Origin: JBBRLG01 sp038231495
GTDB lineage: Bacteria > Planctomycetota > Planctomycetia > Gemmatales > Gemmataceae
Length of the DNA: 6,573 bases
Direction: 5' to 3'
Assembly: GCA_038231495.1 (NCBI GenBank)
Contig: JBBRLG010000427.1
Coordinates: forward strand, 1 to 6,573
Shown: piece by piece, positions 1-5,289 of the stretch
Position numbering within the stretch: the first letter of the stretch is position 1
How the letters are laid out: every line of letters starts with the position of its first letter
Position numbers and translations under genes: made by a program
The notes under the pieces: generated by a model
Database searches by the model: none
Told to the model about the DNA's origin: nothing
What the model saw: only the letters and a program-made list of their open reading frames with translations

Positions 1-13
1 ACCTTGGAAAACC

Positions 14-1006
14 TTACTTCGACTCGACCACCCAAATGTTCCGGAAATACACCGGGTTGCCGTGGTTTTGCAACTGGATCGGGCCGGGCAGCGCCGACTC
101 CTTTTGGCCGCCGCCGGACGGACCCTTGGCCAGCTTGATCTTGTCGTGAATCACGACGCTGTTGTGCTTGAGCGTCAACACCGCGTCCTCGACCTTCTTG
201 TCGCCGTCGAACTTCGCGGCCTTGAACTCGATGTCGTAGGTCTGCCACGACAACGGCGGGTAGCACATGTTGACCAGCGGCTTGTAATGGTGATAAATGC
301 CGCCGCACTCGTTGTCCTCGCCCTTGAGGCCGAAGCTGTCGAGCAACTGGATTTCCCAGCGGTTTTGGACGTAGACGCCGCTGTTGGCCCGGCCCTGCTC
401 GCGCGCCTTGGGCATGAATGGCAGCCGAAATTCGATGTGCAGGGTACAATCCTGGAACTCGCGCTTGCTGAAGATGCCGTTGTTCAACAGGTTGTCCTCG
501 ACGACCTTGCCGCCCTTCCACTCGTCCGCGTTCTTGCCGTCGAACAGCACGATTGCGCCACTCGGCGGCTTGGCGCCCAGCGTCGAACTCTTGCGCTCGA
601 CGTGGGCCAGACTGAATGCCTGGCCGTCCTTGGTCTTGCCGGTGAATTTGCCGCCGGCGATCTGGCCCGTCCAGCCGTCGCCTTCCACGTCCGTCTTGGC
701 CGAATCCGTCTTGCCCTTGGCGTGGACCTTGGTCTTGCCGTCCCAGCCGTCGCCGGGCAGCCCGCCGGGCAGGAACTCGACTGCGAATTTGCCGTCGCCC
801 TCGGCAATGACCTGGGCGGCGAGTTTGCCCCCGGTCTTCTCGTCGGTCTTGCCGACGTACTCGCCCTGGACGACGAAGTCCGGGCCGGCCTCCGCGGCGT
901 CGGTGTAGGTGTCCTTGGGTTTCTTGTCCTGCTGCGCCGCCGTGGCCAACACCACCAGCCCGCAAACCAGTACCGCCCCGACGCCCGCCAACCCCAATCG
1001 TTTCAT
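14..1006 (-). CDS. Secreted DUF1080 / 3-keto-disaccharide hydrolase-type protein
   Basis: This is a 330-aa exported protein. Residues 1-24 form a signal peptide: MKR, a hydrophobic stretch (about 5-21), then ATAAQQ, with likely cleavage near residue 23-24. Residues about 43-137 form a Gly/Lys-rich, probably beta-strand domain containing LPGGLPGDGWDGKTK (79-93) and GDGWTG. Residues about 150-328 match the DUF1080 (3-keto-disaccharide hydrolase) jelly-roll fold. Diagnostic blocks are LFDGKNADEW (154-163), ANSGVYVQNRWEIQLLDSFG (207-226) and GPIQLQNHGNPVYFRNIW (308-325). The family is known for acting on 3-keto-glycosides or binding carbohydrate, and it is strongly expanded in planctomycetes; the substrate cannot be read from the sequence. 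The ATG start at 1006 is preceded by AAGGGGG (1012-1018), 5 nt away. The stop is TAA. The gene appears monocistronic and no clear promoter was recognised. Family call is confident; exact activity is not. Confidence 0.93.
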   Translation of the reverse strand: MKRLGLAGVGAVLVCGLVVLATAAQQDKKPKDTYTDAAEAGPDFVVQGEYVGKTDEKTGGKLAAQVIAEGDGKFAVEFLPGGLPGDGWDGKTKVHAKGKTDSAKTDVEGDGWTGQIAGGKFTGKTKDGQAFSLAHVERKSSTLGAKPPSGAIVLFDGKNADEWKGGKVVEDNLLNNGIFSKREFQDCTLHIEFRLPFMPKAREQGRANSGVYVQNRWEIQLLDSFGLKGEDNECGGIYHHYKPLVNMCYPPLSWQTYDIEFKAAKFDGDKKVEDAVLTLKHNSVVIHDKIKLAKGPSGGGQKESALPGPIQLQNHGNPVYFRNIWVVESK

Positions 1007-1133
1007 CGCAGCCCCCTTGTGTGAAGGTTCGCCAAGGCGTCGTTCGCACGGACGCCTGTCGGCACTGTTCGCATGGTAATCGGTGCGCGAGCAAAGGGCA
1101 AGGAGGTGGGGACGTGTCTCACATTAACCTCGA

Positions 1134-1173
1134 AGCGCGGGCGGCCCGCCCGCTCCGGAGGGACGCCCGCGCT
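1134..1173. repeat. GC-rich inverted repeat downstream of the small unknown gene
   Basis: Arms AGCGCGGGCG (1134-1143) and CGCCCGCGCT (1164-1173) are perfectly complementary over 10 bp. Between them is a second, competing palindrome (GCGGGCGG / CCGCCCGC, 1137-1153) and the palindrome CTCCGGAG (1153-1160). It lies between the end of the minus-strand small gene (1200) and the DUF1080 gene (start 1006), so it could end transcription of the former. No T-tract follows, so terminator function is only an inference; it may simply be a dispersed GC-rich repeat. I saw no gene in 1007-1199. Confidence 0.45.
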
Positions 1174-1199
1174 CCGACCAAACGGGCGAGACGGTCGCC

Positions 1200-1457
1200 T
1201 CAATGCGAAAACCGCGGCTGGTTCGGGTTGCGGTGGCGCGGCGAGACCAGCAACTCACGCAGGCCGCCTTCGTTCGGCGCGGCCGCGCGCAATTCGCGCA
1301 AGCACGCGGCGTAATCGTCGGAAGTGGCGAGGATCTGCCAGCGGCGGGTAGGCGTGGCGCGATACCACCCGTTCCAACGGCGGGCGGTCGATCCGACGAT
1401 TGCGCAATCAGAGCGGTTGACGGCCGACGAGCGTTTGCCGAATGGATTTGTGCTCAT
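1200..1457 (-). CDS. Small protein of unknown function (85 aa)
   Basis: I do not recognise a family. From the preferred ATG at 1457 the protein has 85 residues: a Ser/Arg-rich start, a compact central part (RRWNGWYRATPTRRWQILA, then a helix-like DDYAACLRELRAAA) and a Pro/Arg/His-rich tail ending PRFSH. The aromatic, basic core followed by an amphipathic helix suggests a small soluble, perhaps nucleic-acid- or protein-binding, domain, but this is only an impression. No signal peptide or membrane segment is visible. The frame stays open upstream to an ATG at 1532. The inner start is preferred because a perfect TATAAT (1464-1469) ends only 6 nt before the ATG, which would make the upstream codons untranscribed. 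There is no Shine-Dalgarno sequence, consistent with a leaderless message. It lies downstream of the kinase on the same strand, separated from it by a palindromic repeat. Confidence 0.55.
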   Translation of the reverse strand: MSTNPFGKRSSAVNRSDCAIVGSTARRWNGWYRATPTRRWQILATSDDYAACLRELRAAAPNEGGLRELLVSPRHRNPNQPRFSH

Positions 1458-1463
1458 GCTCGC

Positions 1464-1469
1464 ATTATA
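1464..1469 (-). promoter_or_regulatory. Perfect -10 box for a possible leaderless transcript
   Basis: The minus strand reads TATAAT, then 6 nt, then ATG (1457-1455). Transcription normally starts about 7 nt after a -10 box, so the transcript would begin at or next to the A of the ATG. No good -35 hexamer was found at 16-18 bp spacing. Confidence 0.45.
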
Positions 1470-1545
1470 GCCGAAACGGGCCGGAACGCAGCAGTATTTG
1501 CCCGGTGGGTTGGTCAGCAAGGCACGGGACACCCTATCTCAACTG

Positions 1546-1679
1546 GTGACTGTTCACCGGCATTACCCTCTCCTCCCCTTACGAAGGGGGGGTTGGGGGG
1601 GTTGAGAATGGTTGAAGTAACCGGTCAGGGCGCTCTCTCCACCCCCCTGCCCCCCCTTCGTAAGGGGGGAGTAATTGGC
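1546..1679. repeat. Degenerate palindromic (REPIN/MITE-like) element, copy 1
   Basis: Two G/C-rich hairpins face each other. The left is CCTCCCCTT-acg-AAGGGGGGG (1572-1592, one T:G wobble). The right is CCCCCCTT-cgt-AAGGGGGG (1651-1669). The left outer edge GTGACTGTTCAC (1546-1557) matches the terminal GTAACCGTTCAC of the complete copy at 5460-5586 at 10 of 12 positions. The right edge keeps AATTGGC (1673-1679) but lacks the terminal AGTGAACGGTTAC; kinase sequence starts there. A further end-like word, GTAACCGGTCAG (1617-1628), sits inside, so this copy may be composite. No transposase gene is present, so any mobility would be in trans. It may also act as a 3' hairpin for the kinase mRNA. Confidence 0.75.
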
Positions 1680-2776
1680 TACCCAATCTGTTCCAGCCAG
1701 GCGCGGATGTCGTGTTCGTATTCACTGGCCAGGTCGCTTTTGACCAGCTGCCGGTGGAAGTCCGCCGCCCCTTTGCGGCCCACGTCGGCCGCCTGAGCGC
1801 TGGCGAAGCGGCGGGCCGGGTCGGCCGCGATCAGCCGGCGGCACAGGTTCAACAACAACTCGTTGCTGGCGACTTCCGGCGGCAGGAGTTCCGGCAACCG
1901 CCCTTCCAGGCTCGCCTTGGCGTCGGCCAATTCGCTATAGGTCGTCAGCCCCCCGAACGGCGGCCGGCCGGCCAGCATCTCCACCAGAACGTAGCCCAAA
2001 CTCGCCAGGTCCGACTGCGGCGTGTTCTCGCCGCCTTGCAGTACCTCGGGAGCGGCGTAGGCCGGCGACCACACCCGCCGCGGCCCGGCACCGCGTAAGT
2101 CAACGGCCGAGCCGATGTCGATTAACTTGGCGTTGCCGGCGCGCTTGAGCAGGACGTTGGCCGGCTTGAGGTCGCCGTGGACGATGCCGTCGCGATGCAG
2201 CGCCGCCAGACCCGCCAGGCAATCGCGCAAGACGGCAATCGCCACGCCGGGCTTGAGCCGCGTCTGCATCGGCCCGGCCTCCAGGATGACGCGGTTGACG
2301 TAACGCCAGCGGTCGGGTGCCAGCCGGGCCTGCGTGTACTCCAACAGGCGCGGACTGAGCACCTCGCGCAGGTCGTAGCCGTCCAGCCAGCCCATCTCCA
2401 TGACGCGGATGCCGCCCCGGTCGATGAAGGCGTGGATATCGACGACGTTATCGTGCTGGATGCGGGCGACGCGGCCGGCGACGCGACCGACGCCGGCCAT
2501 GTCCTCGTGGTACGACTCGGCGTCGCGGTACGGTTCGGGCGAAAAAACTTTCAACGCCACGGGCCGGGCGAAGCCGTCGGCACCCTGACGGTGGACGAGG
2601 TAGACGGCCCCCTGGCCGCCGGTGCCGAGCAGGCGCAGCTTGCGATAGCGGCTGGGCCAGTGCAGTTCGTCGGCTTGAGCAATCTCGGCGTAGGCGGTAG
2701 CCAGCGCGGCCGCGCCGGGACCGGGCGTGGGGTCGTCGGGCGCGGGCGGATGGTACGAAACGGTCGAGGTGGTCAT
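1679..2776 (-). CDS. Hanks-type serine/threonine protein kinase, cytosolic, non-RD
   Basis: This is a 365-aa kinase that transfers the ATP gamma-phosphate to protein Ser/Thr. The glycine loop is GTGGQGAVYLV (51-61), the ATP-anchoring lysine is K76 in VALKVF, the catalytic loop is HGDLKPANVLL (200-210; D202, K204, N207), the metal-binding motif is DIG (220-222), APE is at 242-244 and the helix-F Asp is D256. Two departures from consensus stand out: HRD is HGD (so non-RD) and DFG is DIG. Catalytic residues are retained, so it is probably active. There is an N-terminal Pro-rich lead (1-40) and an extra segment at about 141-180 before the catalytic loop. No membrane helix or sensor domain is present. 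The start at 2776 is chosen over an in-frame ATG at 2860 because GGAGGA (2785-2790) lies 8 nt upstream. The stop codon falls at the edge of a palindromic element, so the C-terminus may be cropped. The target is unknown. Confidence 0.92.
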   Translation of the reverse strand: MTTSTVSYHPPAPDDPTPGPGAAALATAYAEIAQADELHWPSRYRKLRLLGTGGQGAVYLVHRQGADGFARPVALKVFSPEPYRDAESYHEDMAGVGRVAGRVARIQHDNVVDIHAFIDRGGIRVMEMGWLDGYDLREVLSPRLLEYTQARLAPDRWRYVNRVILEAGPMQTRLKPGVAIAVLRDCLAGLAALHRDGIVHGDLKPANVLLKRAGNAKLIDIGSAVDLRGAGPRRVWSPAYAAPEVLQGGENTPQSDLASLGYVLVEMLAGRPPFGGLTTYSELADAKASLEGRLPELLPPEVASNELLLNLCRRLIAADPARRFASAQAADVGRKGAADFHRQLVKSDLASEYEHDIRAWLEQIG

Positions 2777-2784
2777 GCGGCCGG

Positions 2785-2790
2785 TCCTCC
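2785..2790 (-). promoter_or_regulatory. Ribosome binding site deciding the kinase start
   Basis: The minus strand reads GGAGGA, 8 nt before the ATG at 2776. The upstream in-frame ATG at 2860 would lie inside the inverted repeat at 2827-2878, which argues against it. Confidence 0.75.
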
Positions 2791-2826
2791 GTGCGGGGAG
2801 AGCACATCCTGGGGAGCCAACGTGGC

Positions 2827-2878
2827 GGCAAGCGGCTCGCTTGCCAGCCCCGTCCAGCACACAAGCGAGCCGCTTGTG
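2827..2878. repeat. REP-doublet-like inverted repeat in the kinase leader
   Basis: Two small perfect hairpins lie in opposite orientation: GGCAAGCG-gct-CGCTTGCC (2827-2845) and CACAAGCG-agc-CGCTTGTG (2860-2878). Together they also form a 15-bp perfect inverted repeat (2829-2843 with 2862-2876, 18-nt loop). It sits in the divergent region between kinase and ferredoxin, inside the likely 5' leader of the kinase mRNA. Confidence 0.8.
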
Positions 2879-2897
2879 CTACGACCTGGGGCGGTTC

Positions 2898-2925
2898 ATT
2901 CTAGGGAGCGACGGATGAGGAACAA
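2898..2925 (-). promoter_or_regulatory. Candidate sigma-70 promoter of the kinase
   Basis: On the minus strand TTGTTC (2920-2925) is followed after 16 bp by TAGAAT (2898-2903). The -10 box matches 5 of 6 consensus positions and the -35 box 3 of 6. It would give a leader of about 115 nt carrying the inverted repeat at 2827-2878. The weak -35 keeps confidence low. Confidence 0.35.
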
Positions 2926-2956
2926 CAAACGCTGTCGGCGGGCGGCCGTGCTTCTC

Positions 2957-2962
2957 TACAAT
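2957..2962 (+). promoter_or_regulatory. Candidate -10 box of the ferredoxin promoter
   Basis: TACAAT matches 5 of 6 consensus bases. It would start a transcript near 2969, giving a leader of about 28 nt with the Shine-Dalgarno GGGAGGAG at 2985-2992. No convincing -35 hexamer was found (CTGTCG near 2932 is poor). Confidence 0.4.
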
Positions 2963-2997
2963 GAGTAGGCCCAGCAACCCTACCGGGAGGAGCGGTC

Positions 2998-3330
2998 ATG
3001 CCACAGTTGATGGTGGAAGGTGTCGGAACGTTCGCGGTGCCGGCGGCCAAGCGCCTGGTGCTGGCGTTGGAGGACGAGGCGAAGATCGACCAGTTACACG
3101 CCTGTGGCGGCAACGCCCGCTGCACGACCTGCCGGGTGGAGTTCGTCGCTGGCGAACCGGCCACGATGACCGACGCCGAGCGCAACGTGCTGGCGGCCCG
3201 GGGGCTGACCGGCGTGCGTCTGAGTTGCCAAATCCTGTGCGACCAGGACATGACAGTGCGTGCAATCAGCCGCCTGGCCGGCAGCGGCCGCAAGGACGCT
3301 GGGACGCGGCCGACGGATGCGATTCCGTAA
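2998..3330 (+). CDS. [2Fe-2S] ferredoxin
   Basis: This is a 110-aa soluble electron carrier. Cluster ligands are C36, C42 and C45 in ACGGNARCTTCRV, the C-x5-C-x2-C pattern, plus C77 in RLSCQI; an extra C81 follows. The x5 spacing is that of adrenodoxin/Isc-type ferredoxins and of the ferredoxin domains fused to some adenylate cyclases, rather than the x4 spacing of photosynthetic plant-type ferredoxins. The length is normal for a stand-alone ferredoxin, with a polar tail of about 15 residues. No signal peptide is visible, so it acts in the cytoplasm. The ATG start is supported by GGGAGGAG 5 nt upstream. The gene is alone on its strand, divergent from the kinase and convergent with the TIM-barrel gene. 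No reductase or partner enzyme is in view, so the physiological electron partner is unknown. Confidence 0.92.
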   Translation: MPQLMVEGVGTFAVPAAKRLVLALEDEAKIDQLHACGGNARCTTCRVEFVAGEPATMTDAERNVLAARGLTGVRLSCQILCDQDMTVRAISRLAGSGRKDAGTRPTDAIP

Positions 3331-3346
3331 GACAGCGCGGGACTTT

Positions 3347-3390
3347 GCCGCTTGCGGCTTTGCGAGGAAGAAGGCAAAGCCGCAAGCGGC
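3347..3390. terminator. Strong hairpin between convergent genes (possible bidirectional terminator)
   Basis: Arms of 17 bp (3347-3363 and 3374-3390) are perfectly complementary around a 10-nt purine-rich loop. They lie 17 nt after the ferredoxin stop and directly against the TAA of the convergent gene at 3391. Each arm holds the mini-palindrome GCCGC-nn-GCGGC, so it also resembles a REP doublet. Position and stability favour a role in ending both transcripts, but no T-run follows on either strand, so it is not a classical intrinsic terminator. Confidence 0.6.
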
Positions 3391-4293
3391 TTAACCCCGC
3401 GTCAGTTCGGTCCACAGCGCCTTGTAATAGCGCAGCATCTCCGCGCCGTACTTCTCCTCCGGCACACTCTGACCCACCTCGCACATCGTCACGCGGTCGT
3501 AGCCGTTTTGCCGGAACAGCCGAAACAACTCGCGGTAGGGGTACTCGCCTTTCGCGTCCTTGTGCAGCTCGTTGATGTGGCACGAGCGAATCCACGGCCA
3601 CAGCAGTTTGAAATACTCCGCGACCGAGCCGTCCTTTTTGTCGCCGGCGTTCGAGTTCCACGTCACGCCGACCTTCGGGTGGCCGCAGTGTTCCATGATC
3701 GCTTTCATGTTCGGCGGGTGCGCCGTTTCCGGGCCGTGAACCTCCACCCAGATTTCAAGCCCCGCGTCGTCCGCCGCCTTGCCGCAGGGAATGAGCGCCT
3801 TGCCGATCTGTTCCAGCGTCTTGTCGAGGTCCGCCCCTTTGGGCCGGCCGTTGGGCCGCACTTTGACGCCGCGGCCGCCGAGGTCCGCGACTAACTGCAC
3901 GAACTCCTTGCACGTCTCGACGTTCTTCTTCACCACTGCCGGGTCGGCGGCGTGGAACTCGCAGGTAGTGCCGCAACCCCACAGCTCGACGCCGTGGTCG
4001 GCAAACTGCTTCTTGACCTCCGCCCGTTTCTCTTTGCTCAACGACGGCTCGACGCCGTGCTTGTGCGTCGTCCGCAGCTCCACGGGCGAGACGCCGACGC
4101 TCTTGCAAATCCGCAGGAGGGTGTCCAGGTCCCAGTCGGCGGCCAGATTGTACGTCACCAGGCCCAGGCGGAATTTCGGGTTTTTGTCGTCCGTTTTAGG
4201 CGTATCGGCGGCACGGCTCTTCGGCACCAGGGTGCAAGCCGCGGCACCCAAAGCGCCGGCCCGAAGGAAATCACGGCGGTCGATCGCGTTCAT
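3391..4293 (-). CDS. Tat-exported sugar phosphate isomerase/epimerase-like TIM-barrel protein
   Basis: This is a 300-aa protein of the xylose isomerase-like / AP-endonuclease-2 TIM-barrel superfamily. Residues 1-29 form a twin-arginine signal: RRDFL (6-10), a short hydrophobic Ala/Gly stretch and AA near the cleavage region, so export folded with its metal is likely. Barrel motifs include GLVTYNL (44-50), VELRTTHKHG (71-80), EVHG (184-187), VTWNSNAG (210-217), SCHINELHKD (237-246) and TMCEVG (269-274). By family analogy the metal ligands would be E184, one of the Asn at 213/215, H239 and E272; the second position is often Asp in relatives. Substrate is not predictable. The start is the ATG at 4293, not the GTG two codons upstream, because AGGAG (4303-4307) lies 9 nt from the ATG but only 3 nt from the GTG. 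No confident promoter was found. Confidence 0.9.
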   Translation of the reverse strand: MNAIDRRDFLRAGALGAAACTLVPKSRAADTPKTDDKNPKFRLGLVTYNLAADWDLDTLLRICKSVGVSPVELRTTHKHGVEPSLSKEKRAEVKKQFADHGVELWGCGTTCEFHAADPAVVKKNVETCKEFVQLVADLGGRGVKVRPNGRPKGADLDKTLEQIGKALIPCGKAADDAGLEIWVEVHGPETAHPPNMKAIMEHCGHPKVGVTWNSNAGDKKDGSVAEYFKLLWPWIRSCHINELHKDAKGEYPYRELFRLFRQNGYDRVTMCEVGQSVPEEKYGAEMLRYYKALWTELTRG

Positions 4294-4345
4294 CGGCACA
4301 GGCTCCTGTTGAAGTTTGCGGGCGATCTGGGAGCGTAAAAACCTT

Positions 4346-5050
4346 GGGCAAGGATGGCGTACCGTATTTTCCTAGCCGGATTGTCAGGGGTTGCCAATAG
4401 CCGTTTAATTCCGGCGCTGGTGCGCTCTGGGTGTGGCAACTGTTTCGGGACCGTGTGGTGGTCGCCGGGGGGAGTCGTCCGCCCCGCCGCGCCTGCCAAT
4501 CGTTGTCCAACCGCGACCCCTTTGGATGACGACCGGGCCTGTCCGACCCTAGCCAAGCCAATCAACATATGGCGAGGGTCGAACCGCTTTGGCGCAAACG
4601 CTCTGCGCAAGGCAGCCGTAAACCCTTTTTCAGTATGCTCTTACGCATCAGCACCGACGCCGGATCGACCCTCGCCAATCTCGACCCTCGCCACGAACAA
4701 GGCCGACCCTCGCCAAAATAATACCGGGTGTCGTTCGCGTGCGCCAGCGTCCGCTGGCGCACGCGAAAAAGCTTCCACCGTCGGTGCATGGCTCGCCGCG
4801 CACCACGGGGGCGAGGGCAGGAAGCGTTGCGCTCCCCGAAAGATTTGCCACACCCCTGGCGACGACACAGCGTGTCAGGCCCACCCTTGCCAACTTCCGC
4901 GCCTGCGGCAAGAGTGCTGCCGCTCGTTTGTGAATCGTTCCGGCACGCCTGACGCAAAGCATTTTCTGAAGACGACTTACACGCCAAGGCTCGGTCCCAA
5001 ACCACCCTTGCCCCAGTTGACCCTTGCCATGAAAAAGCCGACCCTTGCCA
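4346..5050. repeat. Interspersed 12-bp word CGACCCTYGCCA, ten occurrences
   Basis: Plus-oriented copies start at 4544, 4666, 4682, 4704, 4881, 5002, 5018 and 5039; inverted copies are at 4346-4357 and 4570-4581. Most are exact or differ at one or two positions. Two clusters of three (4666/4682/4704 and 5002/5018/5039) have spacings 16+22 and 16+21, and their linkers also resemble each other. The left cluster uses CTCGCC, the right CTTGCC. Copies 4544-4555 and 4570-4581 form a hairpin with one mismatch and a 14-nt loop. Confidence 0.8.
4734..4767. repeat. Perfect palindrome with 16-bp arms
   Basis: TTCGCGTGCGCCAGCG (4734-4749) is followed by TC and its exact reverse complement (4752-4767). 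The near-absent loop would make a very stable hairpin or cruciform. On the plus strand A residues follow and on the minus strand no T-tract does, so it is not a normal terminator. Fourteen bases of its right arm (GCTGGCGCACGCGA) recur at 6281-6294. Confidence 0.8.
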
Positions 5051-5126
5051 ACGTTGAAACCGGTGGCAGTTCGCCTTCCCTTACCCTTAACCGTAGCTTT
5101 GCACAAAACGTCGTGTCGCCGATCCC

Positions 5127-5256
5127 AGTCCGCCACCGCCGCCTCAGTCCGCCACCCGTGGCGGACTCACAATTAACGCCAATGGGCTGCCAATTCCAGC
5201 CATTTGCTGCCGCTGACGCTGAGTCCGCCACACTGCCACGCCCCACGAGCAGTGTG
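5127..5256. repeat. Nested AGTCCGCCAC repeats and stem-loops
   Basis: AGTCCGCCAC occurs directly at 5127-5136, 5146-5155 and 5222-5231 and inverted at 5158-5167. The second and inverted copies form a perfect 10-bp stem. CACACTGC (5229-5236) and GCAGTGTG (5249-5256) form a further 8-bp stem with a 12-nt loop. The group lies just downstream of the minus-strand recombinase remnant (stop at 5290) and may form its 3' end structure. Confidence 0.65.
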
Positions 5257-5289
5257 ACGGATTGGCCGCCAACAAGGGTTTCTTGGCGG

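Larger units (their letters stand above)
4308..5289. other. Repeat-rich intergenic stretch without a credible gene
   Basis: About 1 kb separates the TIM-barrel gene from the recombinase remnant. Long open frames exist on both strands, including one of 313 codons on the plus strand. Their products are low in recognisable motifs, rich in Pro/Arg/Thr, cross perfect palindromes and repeat clusters, and show no Shine-Dalgarno site, so I do not call them. The stretch holds an interspersed 12-bp word, a 16-bp-arm palindrome and nested CCGCCAC inverted repeats, listed separately. It must also carry the promoter of the TIM-barrel gene, which I could not place. Confidence 0.7.

Noticed and set aside
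62..1024. 320-codon plus-strand frame opposite the DUF1080 gene
   Set aside because: It is an antisense shadow of a strong family match with signal peptide and ribosome binding site on the minus strand.
1203..1796. 197-codon plus-strand frame
   Set aside because: It runs through the palindromic element (giving a repeat-derived PPLTKGGLGGL peptide) and into antisense of the kinase; no start signal.
2177..2968. 263-codon plus-strand frame opposite the kinase
   Set aside because: It is a shadow of the kinase coding sequence and has no motifs of its own.
4570..5050. tRNA or other known structured RNA in the gene-less stretch
   Set aside because: No cloverleaf, T-loop (GTTCRANY) or other family signature was recognised; the structure seen comes from the repeats.
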